Numbered from the stretch's first letter, positions 15,807 to 24,615 are shown. The stretch is 64,000 nt of DNA from Bacteroidota bacterium (GCA_024280295.1 JAJRQK010000031.1:58029-122028); one strand, 5' to 3'. Notes: generated by a model from the letters alone, not told the origin. A program made the numbers and translations.

Positions 15807-16541
15807 ATGCAACGGTATTTCATTGATCTTTCTTATAATGGGCGCGATTTTCACGGGTGGCAAATTCAACCGAACGCGATTACTGTTCAAAAAGTAATCG
15901 AGGATTGCCTATGCAAACTTCACTCTAACAAGGAAGTGAAAGTTGTTGGTTGCGGAAGAACTGATACTGGAGTTCATGCAAAACATTATGTGCTGCACGT
16001 TAACTTAGAGGATACGGTTGATCTTGAAAAATTCATTTTTACATTAAACAGGATGTTACCAGCAACTATTTCCATTCATGGGGTTTTGGCTGTTAGTGAA
16101 GATATGCATGCTCGCTTTAGTGCGACTTCACGTACTTACCGATATTTCATCCACAATGAAAAGGATGCGTTTATGCATGATCAGAGTTGGTATTTACCAA
16201 GTGAAATGGATTTCAATGCCATGAATGAGGCCTCTAAATTTCTCCTTGGAAAACAAGATTTCACTTCACTTTCAAAATTGCATACAGATGTGAAAACAAA
16301 TATTTGTACTGTTTCTTCTGCCCAATGGGTGATTCAATCTACCTCTGAAGCTTATTTTGAGATTACTGCTGATCGCTTTTTACGAAATATGGTTCGAGCT
16401 ACAGTTGGAACTCTCATGGAGGTTGGACTTGGAAAAATCACTCCCAATAAAGTGAAATCAATACTTGAAGCTAAAGATCGTCAAGCTGCCTCTGTTTCAG
16501 TTCCTGCCCATGGATTATTCCTATGGAAAGTGGAATACTAA
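15807..16541 (+). CDS. truA: tRNA pseudouridine synthase A
   Basis: TruA converts uridines 38-40 of the tRNA anticodon arm to pseudouridine. The 244-residue protein is full length, with DLSYNGRDFHGWQIQPN at the N-terminus, the catalytic motif VVGCGRTDTGVHA with Asp53, the RYFIHNEKDAF region, and the C-terminal FLRNMVRATVGTLMEVGLGK. The ATG fits the family's usual length. A -7 box 4 nt upstream indicates a leaderless transcript. The next gene has its own similarly placed promoter, so truA is probably transcribed alone. Confidence 0.97.
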   Translation: MQRYFIDLSYNGRDFHGWQIQPNAITVQKVIEDCLCKLHSNKEVKVVGCGRTDTGVHAKHYVLHVNLEDTVDLEKFIFTLNRMLPATISIHGVLAVSEDMHARFSATSRTYRYFIHNEKDAFMHDQSWYLPSEMDFNAMNEASKFLLGKQDFTSLSKLHTDVKTNICTVSSAQWVIQSTSEAYFEITADRFLRNMVRATVGTLMEVGLGKITPNKVKSILEAKDRQAASVSVPAHGLFLWKVEY

Positions 16542-16549
16542 ATCTTTAA

Positions 16550-16579
16550 TTGATTTACTTGAATGAATCTCTATATTTG
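16550..16579 (+). promoter_or_regulatory. Promoter for the exported protein at 16584
   Basis: TTG at 16550-16552 and TATATTTG at 16572-16579 with a 19-nt spacer. The -7 box ends 4 nt before the ATG at 16584, again predicting a leaderless mRNA and ruling out the upstream ATG at 16563 as start. Confidence 0.65.
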
Positions 16580-16583
16580 GTTT

Positions 16584-17111
16584 ATGAAGTATTTATTAAT
16601 TGGTATAATGAGCATGTTTTTATGGTCTGCAACTGCTCAAAGCTTTCCTAAGGAATGGATCGGCAATTACCACGGTGAAATGTTAATTGGATTTGAGAAC
16701 AGATCGGGTGATACCCTAGAAGTAGATTTTGGACTTCAAGAGATTGTAAAAGATTCTTCTTGGACTTATAAAATGACTTACCATAGTCAGAAATTCGGGG
16801 AAATTGTAAAAGATTATATCATCCGGAAAACAGGTGATAGTGAGAGTGGATACGTTTTAGATGAGCAGGATGGAATATTGATTGAAATGACATTAATGGA
16901 CAATTGCTTTTATAGTTCATTTGAAGTTTTAGAAAGTATTTATACAACTACTTTATATAAACGGGGTGGTGATTTGTTTTTTGACCTAATTGTTGTTTCA
17001 GCAAACCCTACCAAAGAAACTGTCTCTAAGGATGATGAAGACGGGAACTCATTTCAAGTGAAAAGTTATAAACCGACACTTCATCAATCTGTTTATTTAA
17101 AGCGTTACTAG
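16584..17111 (+). CDS. Exported hypothetical protein
   Basis: The product has 175 residues, with a signal peptide (MKYLLIGIMSMFLWSATAQ) and a mature part starting SFPKEWIGNYHGEM. The mature domain looks like a small lipocalin-like barrel (WIGNYHGEMLIGF near the start, aromatic-rich strands after), which is an inference from strand pattern only. It lies 3 nt before the DUF4403 lipoprotein gene and so is probably cotranscribed with it. The start is fixed by the promoter box just upstream. Confidence 0.7.
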   Translation: MKYLLIGIMSMFLWSATAQSFPKEWIGNYHGEMLIGFENRSGDTLEVDFGLQEIVKDSSWTYKMTYHSQKFGEIVKDYIIRKTGDSESGYVLDEQDGILIEMTLMDNCFYSSFEVLESIYTTTLYKRGGDLFFDLIVVSANPTKETVSKDDEDGNSFQVKSYKPTLHQSVYLKRY

Positions 17112-17114
17112 ATT

Positions 17115-18506
17115 ATGCGATCAATTTCACTCTCAATTTTACTTATAGGACTACTTGCAAGCTGTGGGTCTATCAAACCAATTCCGCCAGAAGTTGTAGT
17201 GGATGAAGATTTTGAAATGCCTAAATCAGAGATGTCGATCATTAAAGTACCAATCAAGATTAACCTTAAGCCTTATTTCGATGCAACAAATAAGGAGTTG
17301 GATAAAGTTTTTAGAGGTAATGAGCAGCAATGTCAAGGAGTAAGTTTTAGCTATATATTTAAGCGCAGCCCAATTCGATTTAAAGGTACAGGAACTAAAT
17401 TGAGTTTCGATGTGGATGGGAAGTACTCTCTGAGCATAAATTATTGCCCTGCCTGTTCGGGTTTTCTTTCATCGAAGCCATATTGCTTAACGAGCAGAAT
17501 CTATGTCTCCTGCGGGGTTAATGAACCAATGCGGAAGGTACATGTTGGTTATACGACTAAAATTGGTGTAACAAAATCATATAAGTTGAAATCGACCACG
17601 AAATTGAAGACTGTTAAAGCGAAATCTCCTTGTAAAGTTTCCGTATTTAATTACGACGCAACCTCTCGTTTAGAGTCCGAATTGAAAACTGCATTGAAAG
17701 ATGTTGAGAAAGACATCGATAAAGAAATTTCATCCATCAGCTTGAAACCTGAGATTCAAGAAACGTGGAATATTCTTTCAAAATCAACTGACATGGGCGG
17801 ATACGGCTATTTAGAGTTGAATCCACAGGCAATATCAATGGGAAAAATCAGCTATTTGGGTGATACGGCTTATTTTGACGCGATTTTACACGCGAAGCCT
17901 GTGATTCTGTCTAAACCATCGGGTAATCCTGTGAAGAAGCTTCCAAATATGAGTGCGTACAAGGAACGAGAAGGCTTTGATGTAACAATGGATATTTTTA
18001 CAAATTACGATTCACTTTCAGCTATCTTAACTGATAATATTGGTGGAATGGAAATGGAATTGAAAGGTAAGAAAGTCATCTTTGACACGATTTCAATTTT
18101 TGGAGCAAGCAATAAGCAATTGCATATCAAGGTTGCATTCTCTGGTACGAAAAGAGGCACACTATATCTCACTGGAACTCCTGTTTTTGATGCTGACAGT
18201 CAGCACATCTCATTTCCGGATCTTACGTTTGATCTTGAAACGAAAAGCGCTCTTTTGAAAGGTGCAAAATGGCTGTTTGACAAGAAGATCACAAATACAC
18301 TGCGTGAATATGCTTCGTTGGACTTAACTCCTTACTTGGAAACTTTGAGAACCGAACTCAATAAAAGTCTCAATATGGAATTAGATAAAGGAGTTTACAT
18401 GTCAGGTAAAGTGAGAAAGGTGATAATCAAGGACATTCAACCAAAATCGAACCAGCTGCATATTCGCATTCATAGTTTAGGGAAAATCGCTATCAAAATG
18501 GATTAA
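17115..18506 (+). CDS. DUF4403 family lipoprotein
   Basis: The 463 residues start with a lipoprotein signal (SILLIGLLASCG; Cys17 lipidated). The body agrees with DUF4403 proteins of Bacteroidota: an early IKVPIKINLKPYFDATNKEL, a Cys-rich patch (NYCPACSG, then CGVNEP), VHVGYTTKIGVTKSYKLKSTTKL, the LNPQAISMGKISYLGDTAYFDAILHAKP segment, and repeated amphipathic strands resembling lipid-binding TULIP-type domains. An envelope role, perhaps lipid handling, is inference. It follows an exported protein by 3 nt and ends with a 4-nt overlap with the convergent globin gene. Confidence 0.85.
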   Translation: MRSISLSILLIGLLASCGSIKPIPPEVVVDEDFEMPKSEMSIIKVPIKINLKPYFDATNKELDKVFRGNEQQCQGVSFSYIFKRSPIRFKGTGTKLSFDVDGKYSLSINYCPACSGFLSSKPYCLTSRIYVSCGVNEPMRKVHVGYTTKIGVTKSYKLKSTTKLKTVKAKSPCKVSVFNYDATSRLESELKTALKDVEKDIDKEISSISLKPEIQETWNILSKSTDMGGYGYLELNPQAISMGKISYLGDTAYFDAILHAKPVILSKPSGNPVKKLPNMSAYKEREGFDVTMDIFTNYDSLSAILTDNIGGMEMELKGKKVIFDTISIFGASNKQLHIKVAFSGTKRGTLYLTGTPVFDADSQHISFPDLTFDLETKSALLKGAKWLFDKKITNTLREYASLDLTPYLETLRTELNKSLNMELDKGVYMSGKVRKVIIKDIQPKSNQLHIRIHSLGKIAIKMD

Positions 18507-18862
18507 CGATTTTGCATGTGATTTGCCAACTTCGGAAAGCAATTATAAAGTGCTTCTGCTAGATCATCATTGAAACCCATTTCATCAATTGCCATTTTCA
18601 TGCATCGCAACCATTCAATTTTAGCTTTTTCATCAATTGCATGAGGAAGATGACGCATTTTCATTCTAGGAGGGCCGTATTTTTCGCTGTAAAGCTGTGG
18701 GCCACCAAGAAATTGTGTTAGGAAATTATATTGCTTCTCGCGCACAATGTCCTTGTCGGTTGTAAATAAATGCTGAATTTCTGAAGTAAAAACAAGATCG
18801 TAAAATCGATCTACGAGTTTACGTAATTTTTCTGGTCCTATTTTTGTGTATAGTGTATCCAC
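18503..18862 (-). CDS. Truncated haemoglobin, group II-like
   Basis: The 119-residue globin has the group II pattern: YTKIGPEKLRKLVDRFYDLV (helices A-B), NFLTQFLGGPQLYSEKYGPPR (helix E and EF loop), MRHLPHAI with the proximal His, and Trp of helix G in KIEWLRCM. These proteins bind O2 or NO and help with redox or nitrosative stress. Tyr of helix B10 is present (RFYDLV). It is a lone gene, convergent with the DUF4403 gene; the two stop codons overlap by 4 nt, so transcripts from the two strands would be complementary at the 3' ends. Confidence 0.93.
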   Translation of the reverse strand: MDTLYTKIGPEKLRKLVDRFYDLVFTSEIQHLFTTDKDIVREKQYNFLTQFLGGPQLYSEKYGPPRMKMRHLPHAIDEKAKIEWLRCMKMAIDEMGFNDDLAEALYNCFPKLANHMQNR

Positions 18863-18942
18863 GCTCTCCTATTTAGTTAAAGACTTAACGCATTTAAACC
18901 AATGAAATCGAAAATCTTTCATTAATTTCGTGTGACTTAATA

Positions 18943-20115
18943 ATGACAAAAGTAATAATTCTCCTTCTCCTAATTGTCAGTGCAAATTATTCATTGGCGC
19001 AGGGTCCTGGTAAATCTGGGATTTCAATGACTCGTTGTGATGGTGCCATAAATATTTTCGAAGATGGAGATTTTCATCCTCAATTTACCGGAGAGAAAGG
19101 GTCGGAAGTACTTGTCGAAGCATACCCATCATTGACGAAGATTGATTCTAAGAATGCTATATGGTTTTCCTACATTGCCCCATCAGATGGTGACTTAACT
19201 TTTAGTGCTACAGTTGCTAATGGTTATCTACAAATGGTTGTTTTTGAAGAGTTAGGAGGCGATATCTGTGGGGAAATTGAAAAGGGAGAGTCTGAGATTA
19301 AGCGTTTACATTCTGGAAAAAATGATAAAACTGTTGGTCTAAATTTCGAAATAGGTGGTGGAGTTTTATATAGTCTTCCAATCCGAAAAGGTCGAAAAAT
19401 TCAATTGCTTCTTGTCACCAATGAGGAATCTAAAGAGAAAGTTGAACTGGCATGGAACTTCATCGAAAAAGTAGAGTCACTTGCCGAAGAAAAAATAGTT
19501 GATCGTCGCTATGATGATTTTGCACCAACGTTTAGAATAGTTATCAAAGATCTTAAAACAAACGAACCGTTGATTGCTAACCTTTCCATTGAAGGATCAA
19601 AAGAGTTAGTTGGGTTGTATGTCGGTTCTGAGTTTATGTTCAATGTTGAGCGTAATTGTAACATTATTATTAAGTGTGAGGTTGAAGGTTATTTCTTCGT
19701 TGATCGTGAAGAGTATGTTTCTTCTTTTGAGGATAATGAGATTATAATTCTTTTAGAGAAAGTGTCCGCAGGTAAAACGATGCAAATTGAAGAGCTAGAG
19801 TTTGTACCTGGAACGAGTGAAATTGTAAAGAGCTCTGAGCCAAAATTGCGTCGCCTAAAAGATTTTTTAGCACTAAATGCAGATATCAATGTTGAAATTC
19901 AAGGACATGTTCACGCACTTGGTAAAAATACGATAGCAGGACAAAAAGTTTCGGAAGCACGAGCAAAGCGTGTAATGAAATATTTAATCACCAACGGGAT
20001 TGATAAAAGCCGACTTAAAGCTGTTGGGCTTGGTAATACGATGCCTATATACCCTGAAGCTCAACATTTCTATGAAGAGCAAGCAAATCGTAGGGTAGAG
20101 GTAGTTGTTCAATAA
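18943..20115 (+). CDS. OmpA-family envelope protein
   Basis: This 390-residue protein has a signal peptide (about 1-19, ANYSLAQ), a beta-rich middle (residues 20-270, with DAIWFSYIAPSDGDLTFS-like strands), and a C-terminal OmpA-like peptidoglycan-binding domain (about 275-390: VEIQGHVHALG, SEARAKRVMKYLITNGIDKSRL, ANRRVEVVV). The middle resembles the pre-peptidase jelly-roll domains found in secreted Bacteroidota proteins. It should tether the outer envelope to the cell wall. A -7-like TAATTTCG lies at 18923-18930. The classical OmpA TD motif is altered to HVHALGKN, which I note as unusual. Confidence 0.87.
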   Translation: MTKVIILLLLIVSANYSLAQGPGKSGISMTRCDGAINIFEDGDFHPQFTGEKGSEVLVEAYPSLTKIDSKNAIWFSYIAPSDGDLTFSATVANGYLQMVVFEELGGDICGEIEKGESEIKRLHSGKNDKTVGLNFEIGGGVLYSLPIRKGRKIQLLLVTNEESKEKVELAWNFIEKVESLAEEKIVDRRYDDFAPTFRIVIKDLKTNEPLIANLSIEGSKELVGLYVGSEFMFNVERNCNIIIKCEVEGYFFVDREEYVSSFEDNEIIILLEKVSAGKTMQIEELEFVPGTSEIVKSSEPKLRRLKDFLALNADINVEIQGHVHALGKNTIAGQKVSEARAKRVMKYLITNGIDKSRLKAVGLGNTMPIYPEAQHFYEEQANRRVEVVVQ

Positions 20116-20170
20116 ACATAATCTCTAGTTTTGAGGATCGCTGTAGATGGGGATTTAGTCTAACTGTAAC

Positions 20171-20734
20171 CTATATTGTCATTACATCTTTCTCTTTTGC
20201 CTCAATCATGGTATCTACCTTGGAAGATCCAGTATTAGTTAAATTCTGAATTTCACTTTCAGCATCTTTCATCATGTCTTCTGATAAGCCATCTTCTTTA
20301 AGCATTTTCACCATGTCCAATGCGTCTTTTCTATTGTTCCGAATTGCGACTTTACAATTTTCGCCTTCTGCTTTGGCCTTTTTCACTAATTCACGACGAC
20401 GTTCTTCAGTGAGTGCAGGAATAGAAATAATAAGCATTTCACCATTGTCTTGTGGGGCAAGTCCAAGATTTGCATTCACAACCCCTTTCATTACTTCTTG
20501 AAGCATTGCCTTATCAAACGGCTGAACAGTTAATGTACGGGCATCAAGCGTATTTACATTAGCGGCTTGGTGCAAAGGTGTCATCACTCCGTAGTAATCA
20601 ACCATCACTGATTGTAATATTGATGGAGAAGCTTTTCCTGCACGAACCTTAAGGAGCTCCCCGTCAAGTCGCGCTAGTGATTTATCATTTGCAGATTTGA
20701 AATCTTCATAGACCATATTTAGTTCTTCTCTCAT
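20171..20734 (-). CDS. frr: Ribosome recycling factor
   Basis: RRF splits post-termination ribosomes together with EF-G. The 187-residue product has the usual length and motifs: LARLDGELLKVRAGKASPSIL, the VDYYGVMTPLHQAANVN turn, TVQPFDKAMLQ, and the C-terminal ALTEERRRELVKKAKAEGEN with RNNRKDALDMVK. It is the last gene of the rplM-rpsI-rpsB-tsf-pyrH-frr run and follows pyrH by 19 nt. Confidence 0.98.
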   Translation of the reverse strand: MREELNMVYEDFKSANDKSLARLDGELLKVRAGKASPSILQSVMVDYYGVMTPLHQAANVNTLDARTLTVQPFDKAMLQEVMKGVVNANLGLAPQDNGEMLIISIPALTEERRRELVKKAKAEGENCKVAIRNNRKDALDMVKMLKEDGLSEDMMKDAESEIQNLTNTGSSKVDTMIEAKEKDVMTI

Positions 20735-20753
20735 CTTATTTCTTCTTTAACTA

Positions 20754-21461
20754 TTAATTTCGAACTATTGTCCCAACCTGCAATCCTTCAACAACTTTTC
20801 TGAGGTTTCCAGGTGTATCCATGTCAAACACAATAATCGGAAGATCATTCTCCTTGCACAGTGTAAAAGCGGTCATGTCCATTACCTTGAGTCCGTTTCC
20901 ATAAACATCATCAAAACTTATGTTATCGTATTTTATTGCATTTGGATCTTTTTCGGGATCCGAGGTGTAAATGCCGTCAACACGAGTTCCTTTAAGGATC
21001 ACTTCAGCATCAATTTCAATTGCTCTGAGTGATGCTGCAGTATCAGTTGTAAAATAAGGGTTACCTGTTCCAGCGCCGAATATCACTACTCGCCCTTTCT
21101 CAAGGTGGCGAACAGCTCTCCTTCTAACAAATGGTTCAGCTATTTCTTTCATGTCGATTGCTGATTGTAACCTTGTTTGAACGCCATGTGCTTCTAAAGA
21201 TGCTTGTAATGCCATCGAGTTGATCATCGTAGCAAGCATTCCCATATAATCGCCATGTGTGCGATCCATTCCTCCTTCTTCCGCTTGAACACCTCTAAAG
21301 ATGTTCCCGCCACCAATGACTATCGCAACTTCAACTCCAGCTTCTCTGATTTCCTTAATTTGTTTGGCGTAAGTCGCTAAACGATTGTTATCAATTCCAA
21401 AGGCTTGATCTCCCATTAATGATTCGCCACTTAACTTTAATAGGATGCGTTTATACTTCAT
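20754..21461 (-). CDS. pyrH: Uridylate kinase
   Basis: PyrH phosphorylates UMP to UDP in pyrimidine synthesis. The 235-residue product begins [16 protein letters not shown], has the GGGNIFRG loop, the [15 protein letters not shown] region, and [19 protein letters not shown], all diagnostic. The ATG at 21461 is chosen to match the usual start; an upstream in-frame ATG would add 8 unsupported residues. It lies 19 nt before frr and 312 nt after tsf, with a terminator behind tsf, so pyrH-frr may have their own promoter. Confidence 0.98.
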   Translation of the reverse strand: MKYKRILLKLSGESLMGDQAFGIDNNRLATYAKQIKEIREAGVEVAIVIGGGNIFRGVQAEEGGMDRTHGDYMGMLATMINSMALQASLEAHGVQTRLQSAIDMKEIAEPFVRRRAVRHLEKGRVVIFGAGTGNPYFTTDTAASLRAIEIDAEVILKGTRVDGIYTSDPEKDPNAIKYDNISFDDVYGNGLKVMDMTAFTLCKENDLPIIVFDMDTPGNLRKVVEGLQVGTIVRN

Positions 21462-21726
21462 CTTCAAATTTTTGAAATCGAGCAAATATAGTGAAATTGA
21501 TGGAGGATTTTGGGCAGAGAAGAAAAGTTGTTTTGGTTTTTTCTGTGCAAAGACGCAAAAAAGTCTAAAATTTATCAGTTGCGATTACAAGAGTCATGAT
21601 ATATCATTTCTCGTTTAAGCATTTCTTGAGATAGTTATCAACCCTATGAGCTATACGCTTAATTGGTACAATCAAATTCTTGTGTATTTGCGCCCTAGTA
21701 TTGTTATTATTTATAATTGCACAAAA

Positions 21727-21753
21727 AAAGTCGACCCAAAATGAGTCGACTTT
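21727..21753 (-). terminator. Terminator after tsf
   Basis: A 9-bp arm pair (AAAGTCGAC with GTCGACTTT) flanks a loop; on the minus strand it is followed by a T tract (21721-21729 as A on the plus strand). It closes the rplM-tsf unit. In the rest of the 312-nt gap 21462-21773 I see no gene. Confidence 0.8.
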
Positions 21754-21773
21754 ATATTTCTTATCGTTACGTC

Positions 21774-22604
21774 CTAAGACATTGCTTGACGTTTAAAATC
21801 AAGAACTGTCAACCCTGATTCTGTTGAATTCAAGAATTGCTCAATACTCACTTTATTATCACGTACAAACGCTTGACTCATCAAAGTATTTTCTTTAAAG
21901 AATTTGTTCAAACGACCCTGAGCGATTTTCTCAGCCATTTCTGCTGGTTTACCCTCTTGGATAGCTTGTTCTTTTCCTACTTCGATCTCACGAGTGATAG
22001 TGTCAGCATCAATACCGTCTTTATTTAATGCTAGTGGGTTCATCGCAGCAACTTGCATCGCAACTTGTTTCCCTGCATCAACTGCAGCTTCTGTCCCACT
22101 GTTCAAACCAACTAAAGCAGCGATTTGATTTCCTGGATGATTGTATGCTACTACACGATCAGCATTTACTAATGCATAGTTGGAAAGTTGTAGTTTCTCT
22201 CCAACAACACCTACATGTTCAATAATTTTTTCCGCAACAGTTAAGCGCTCATTGTAAGTTGCACTCAAAAGTTCTTCTGTTGAAGTTGGCATAGTATTAA
22301 TTGCAACATTCATCAATGATTGAACGAAATCATGAAATTCAGAGTTCATTGCTACGAAGTCAGTCTCGCAATTTAGCGTCAAAATAACACCTGATTTACC
22401 ATCTTCAGTTGCCTGAGCATAGATTAACCCTTCTTTTACTTCGTTATCACCACGTTTAGCGGCTACTTTTTGACCTTTCGTGCGTAGAACGTCAACTGCT
22501 GCTTCAAAATCCCCGTCTGTTTCAACGAGTGCTTTTTTGCAGTCCATCATTCCCGCACCTGTTTGTTTGCGCAATTTATTTACATCTGCAGCTGTGATTG
22601 CCAT
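21774..22604 (-). CDS. tsf: Elongation factor Ts
   Basis: EF-Ts is the guanine nucleotide exchange factor of EF-Tu. The 276-residue protein has the N-terminal UBA-like domain (ITAADVNKLRKQTGAGMMDCKKAL), DVLRTKGQKVAAKRGD, the core TDFVAMNSEF motif, and the VAMQVAAMNPLAL segment. The coiled-coil region ends with QGRLNKFFKENTLMSQAFV, and the length is normal for the phylum. It follows rpsB by 60 nt, with a weak hairpin between, and ends in a strong terminator. Confidence 0.98.
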   Translation of the reverse strand: MAITAADVNKLRKQTGAGMMDCKKALVETDGDFEAAVDVLRTKGQKVAAKRGDNEVKEGLIYAQATEDGKSGVILTLNCETDFVAMNSEFHDFVQSLMNVAINTMPTSTEELLSATYNERLTVAEKIIEHVGVVGEKLQLSNYALVNADRVVAYNHPGNQIAALVGLNSGTEAAVDAGKQVAMQVAAMNPLALNKDGIDADTITREIEVGKEQAIQEGKPAEMAEKIAQGRLNKFFKENTLMSQAFVRDNKVSIEQFLNSTESGLTVLDFKRQAMS

Positions 22605-22619
22605 AGAAATTTATTTTGT

Positions 22620-22639
22620 GTCCCGACAATTATCGAGAC
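22620..22639. other. Small hairpin between rpsB and tsf
   Basis: GTCCCGA and TCGAGAC can pair over 7 bp with one mismatch around a 6-nt loop in the rpsB-tsf gap. It could attenuate tsf or protect mRNA ends; no T tract argues against a full terminator. Confidence 0.35.
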
Positions 22640-22664
22640 GAGTTTAACTATAAAATGAAAATTC

Positions 22665-23636
22665 TTACTTCGCTTCTTTTGCTTCGTCAGTAGCTTCAAC
22701 TTTCGCTGGAGCTTCCTCTTTCACTGTTTCAACTATTGGAGTTTCTTCCTTAGCTGCTTCAACAACTGGAGTTTCCTCTTTCGTTTCAGTTTCTACTTTC
22801 TCTGCTTTAGGTGCAACTTTTTCTGTTGTTTCTTTTTTTGGAGCTTCTGCTTTTACTTCTTCCTTCACGGGAGCAGCACTTTTAGCTTTCACTTCTTCTT
22901 TTGGAGCATCTTTCTTAGGAGTATCCTTCTTTGCTGCTTCTTTGTTTGCTTTTCTTTCAGCTAAACCATCTTTAACAGCTCCGCAGATCACATCCAATAT
23001 AACTTGAATTGATTTTGACGCATCATCATTCGCAGGAATGGGGAAATCAACCATACTTGGGTTAGAGTTCGTATCAACCATCGCAAAAACAGGAATACTC
23101 AATCGACGTGCTTCTTTCAAAGCGATATGCTCTTTCAAGATATCTACAATGAAAATAGCTGCAGGCTGACGGGTCATATCTGCAATCGATCCAAAGTTTT
23201 TGTCTAATTTTTCACGCTGACGTGTTTTAAATAGACGCTCTCTTTTATTCAATGTTTCCCAAGTTCCGTCTGTCTGCATTTTATCAATGGCAGTCATTTT
23301 ACGGATAGACTTACGTGTAGTTTGGAAGTTGGTAAGCATACCACCTGTCCAACGCTCAGTTACGTAAGGCATGTTAATTTCTTTTACTCTTTCTGCGAGT
23401 AAATCTTTAGCTTGTTTTTTCGTTGCAACGAAAAGAATCTTTTTTCCAGACTGAGCAATTTGCTTTAGGGCCGCACTCGCTTGATCGAGATGTGCAATTG
23501 TCTTATTGAGGTCTATGATGTGGATACCTTTTTTCTCTTCAAAGATATACGGCGCCATTGCTGGATTCCATTTTCTTTTCAAGTGTCCAAAGTGAACACC
23601 TGCTTCTAATAATGTTTCAAAATTTGCTTTTGACAT
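22665..23636 (-). CDS. rpsB: 30S ribosomal protein S2 with long acidic/basic tail
   Basis: S2 belongs to the 30S subunit body. Residues 1-225 are ordinary S2: LLEAGVHFGHLKRKWNP, IHIIDLNKT, PYVTERWTGGMLTNF, DMTRQPAAIFIVD and SIPVFAMVDTNSNP. After about 230 a tail of nearly 95 residues follows, built of K, E, A, P, V and T in repeating blocks (KEEVKAEAPKKET, KEETPVVEA, KEETPIVET, KEEAPAKVE). This is a low-complexity, probably disordered extension that the E. coli protein lacks. Such tails occur in some Bacteroidota S2. It is followed by tsf in the canonical order. Confidence 0.97.
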   Translation of the reverse strand: MSKANFETLLEAGVHFGHLKRKWNPAMAPYIFEEKKGIHIIDLNKTIAHLDQASAALKQIAQSGKKILFVATKKQAKDLLAERVKEINMPYVTERWTGGMLTNFQTTRKSIRKMTAIDKMQTDGTWETLNKRERLFKTRQREKLDKNFGSIADMTRQPAAIFIVDILKEHIALKEARRLSIPVFAMVDTNSNPSMVDFPIPANDDASKSIQVILDVICGAVKDGLAERKANKEAAKKDTPKKDAPKEEVKAKSAAPVKEEVKAEAPKKETTEKVAPKAEKVETETKEETPVVEAAKEETPIVETVKEEAPAKVEATDEAKEAK

Positions 23637-23733
23637 GTTTTTCTTTTTAATTGTTTACGTTCCTTTTAGTAAGCAATTCAAGAGGGATCAGTTTACAACC
23701 GACAGTACTCATGAACTTAGATACTAAACAATC

Positions 23734-23754
23734 GTTGGTGTGATAAGCACCAAC
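23734..23754 (-). terminator. Hairpin between rpsI and rpsB
   Basis: GTTGGTG and CACCAAC form a perfect 7-bp stem with a 7-nt loop, 15 nt after the rpsI stop on the minus strand. The sequence after it (GATTGTTTAG) is only mildly T-rich, so it may be partial attenuation or an S2 leader element. Confidence 0.5.
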
Positions 23755-23768
23755 TGAAACTAACTATT

Positions 23769-24155
23769 TTAACGTTTCGAGAATTGGAATTTCTTACGTG
23801 CTTTCGGTTGGCCTGGCTTCTTACGTTCAACCATACGTGGGTCACGAGTCATTAATCCTTGTTCCTTTAACAAAGGTTTGTTCTCTTCATCTAATTTAAC
23901 CAAGGCACGAGAGATACCTAAACGAATCGCCTCTACTTGACCAGTAATACCACCACCAGAAACATTAACTGAGATATCGTATTGACCTACTGTATCTGTC
24001 AGCTCAAATGGCTGTACAATTTTTGACTGAAGAACTGGTACAGGGAAAAATTCCTTGTAGTCTCTTTTATTAACTGTAACTTTTCCTTTACCTGATGTCA
24101 TATAAACACGGGCAACGGCAGTTTTTCTTCTTCCTAATGTATTGATAACTTCCAT
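23769..24155 (-). CDS. rpsI: 30S ribosomal protein S9
   Basis: The 128-residue S9 opens VINTLGRRKTAVARVYM and ends DPRMVERKKPGQPKARKKFQFSKR, with the typical basic tail that reaches the P-site tRNA. GGGITGQVEAIRLGISRAL is the conserved centre. It lies 4 nt after rplM, as nearly always in bacteria. Confidence 0.98.
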   Translation of the reverse strand: MEVINTLGRRKTAVARVYMTSGKGKVTVNKRDYKEFFPVPVLQSKIVQPFELTDTVGQYDISVNVSGGGITGQVEAIRLGISRALVKLDEENKPLLKEQGLMTRDPRMVERKKPGQPKARKKFQFSKR

Positions 24156-24159
24156 GCTA

Positions 24160-24615
24160 CTATTTGAATGTATCTAAGTTAAGTACTTCAGGTTTTTGAG
24201 CTTCTTGATTGTGCTCTGAACCTTTGTACACTTTTAGATTAGTAAATAACTTACGTCCTAATTTGTTTTTAGGAAGCATTCCTTTGACAGCTTTTTCAAT
24301 TAAGCGTTCTGGGTGCTTACTCAGCATTTGCTCGGCAGACGTCTGACGTTGACCTCCTGGATAACCAGTGTGACGAACGTAAGATTTGTTTACCAATTTA
24401 GTGCCTGAGAACGAAATTTTCTCCGCGTTGATAATGATAACATTATCTCCACAGTCAGCATGAGGTGTGAAATTCGGCTTGTGCTTTCCACGAATAACCT
24501 TCGCCACCTTGCTTGCCATTCGACCAACAGTTTGGCCATCGGCATCTACGATAAACCACTTTTTATCAGCGGTTTCCTTATTCGCAGAAACGGTTTTGTA
24601 ACTTAATGTATCCAC
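24160..24615 (-). CDS. rplM: 50S ribosomal protein L13
   Basis: The 151-residue L13 has DTLSYKTVSANKE, KWFIVDADGQTVGRMASKVA, HADCGDNVIIINAEK, YVRHTGYPGG and HPERLIEKAVKGMLPKN. The start is a GTG at 24615: the protein then has its normal N-terminus (MDTLSYK), while the longer reading adds 25 residues that lie in the 5' leader and promoter. L13 is an early assembly protein of the 50S subunit. A promoter and leader hairpin precede it, and rpsI follows at 4 nt. Confidence 0.97.
   Translation of the reverse strand: MDTLSYKTVSANKETADKKWFIVDADGQTVGRMASKVAKVIRGKHKPNFTPHADCGDNVIIINAEKISFSGTKLVNKSYVRHTGYPGGQRQTSAEQMLSKHPERLIEKAVKGMLPKNKLGRKLFTNLKVYKGSEHNQEAQKPEVLNLDTFK

Noticed and set aside
21462..21726. 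Possible tRNA or small RNA between pyrH and tsf
   Set aside because: I found no acceptor stem, TTCRA loop or other tRNA feature, and apart from the terminator no strong structure.
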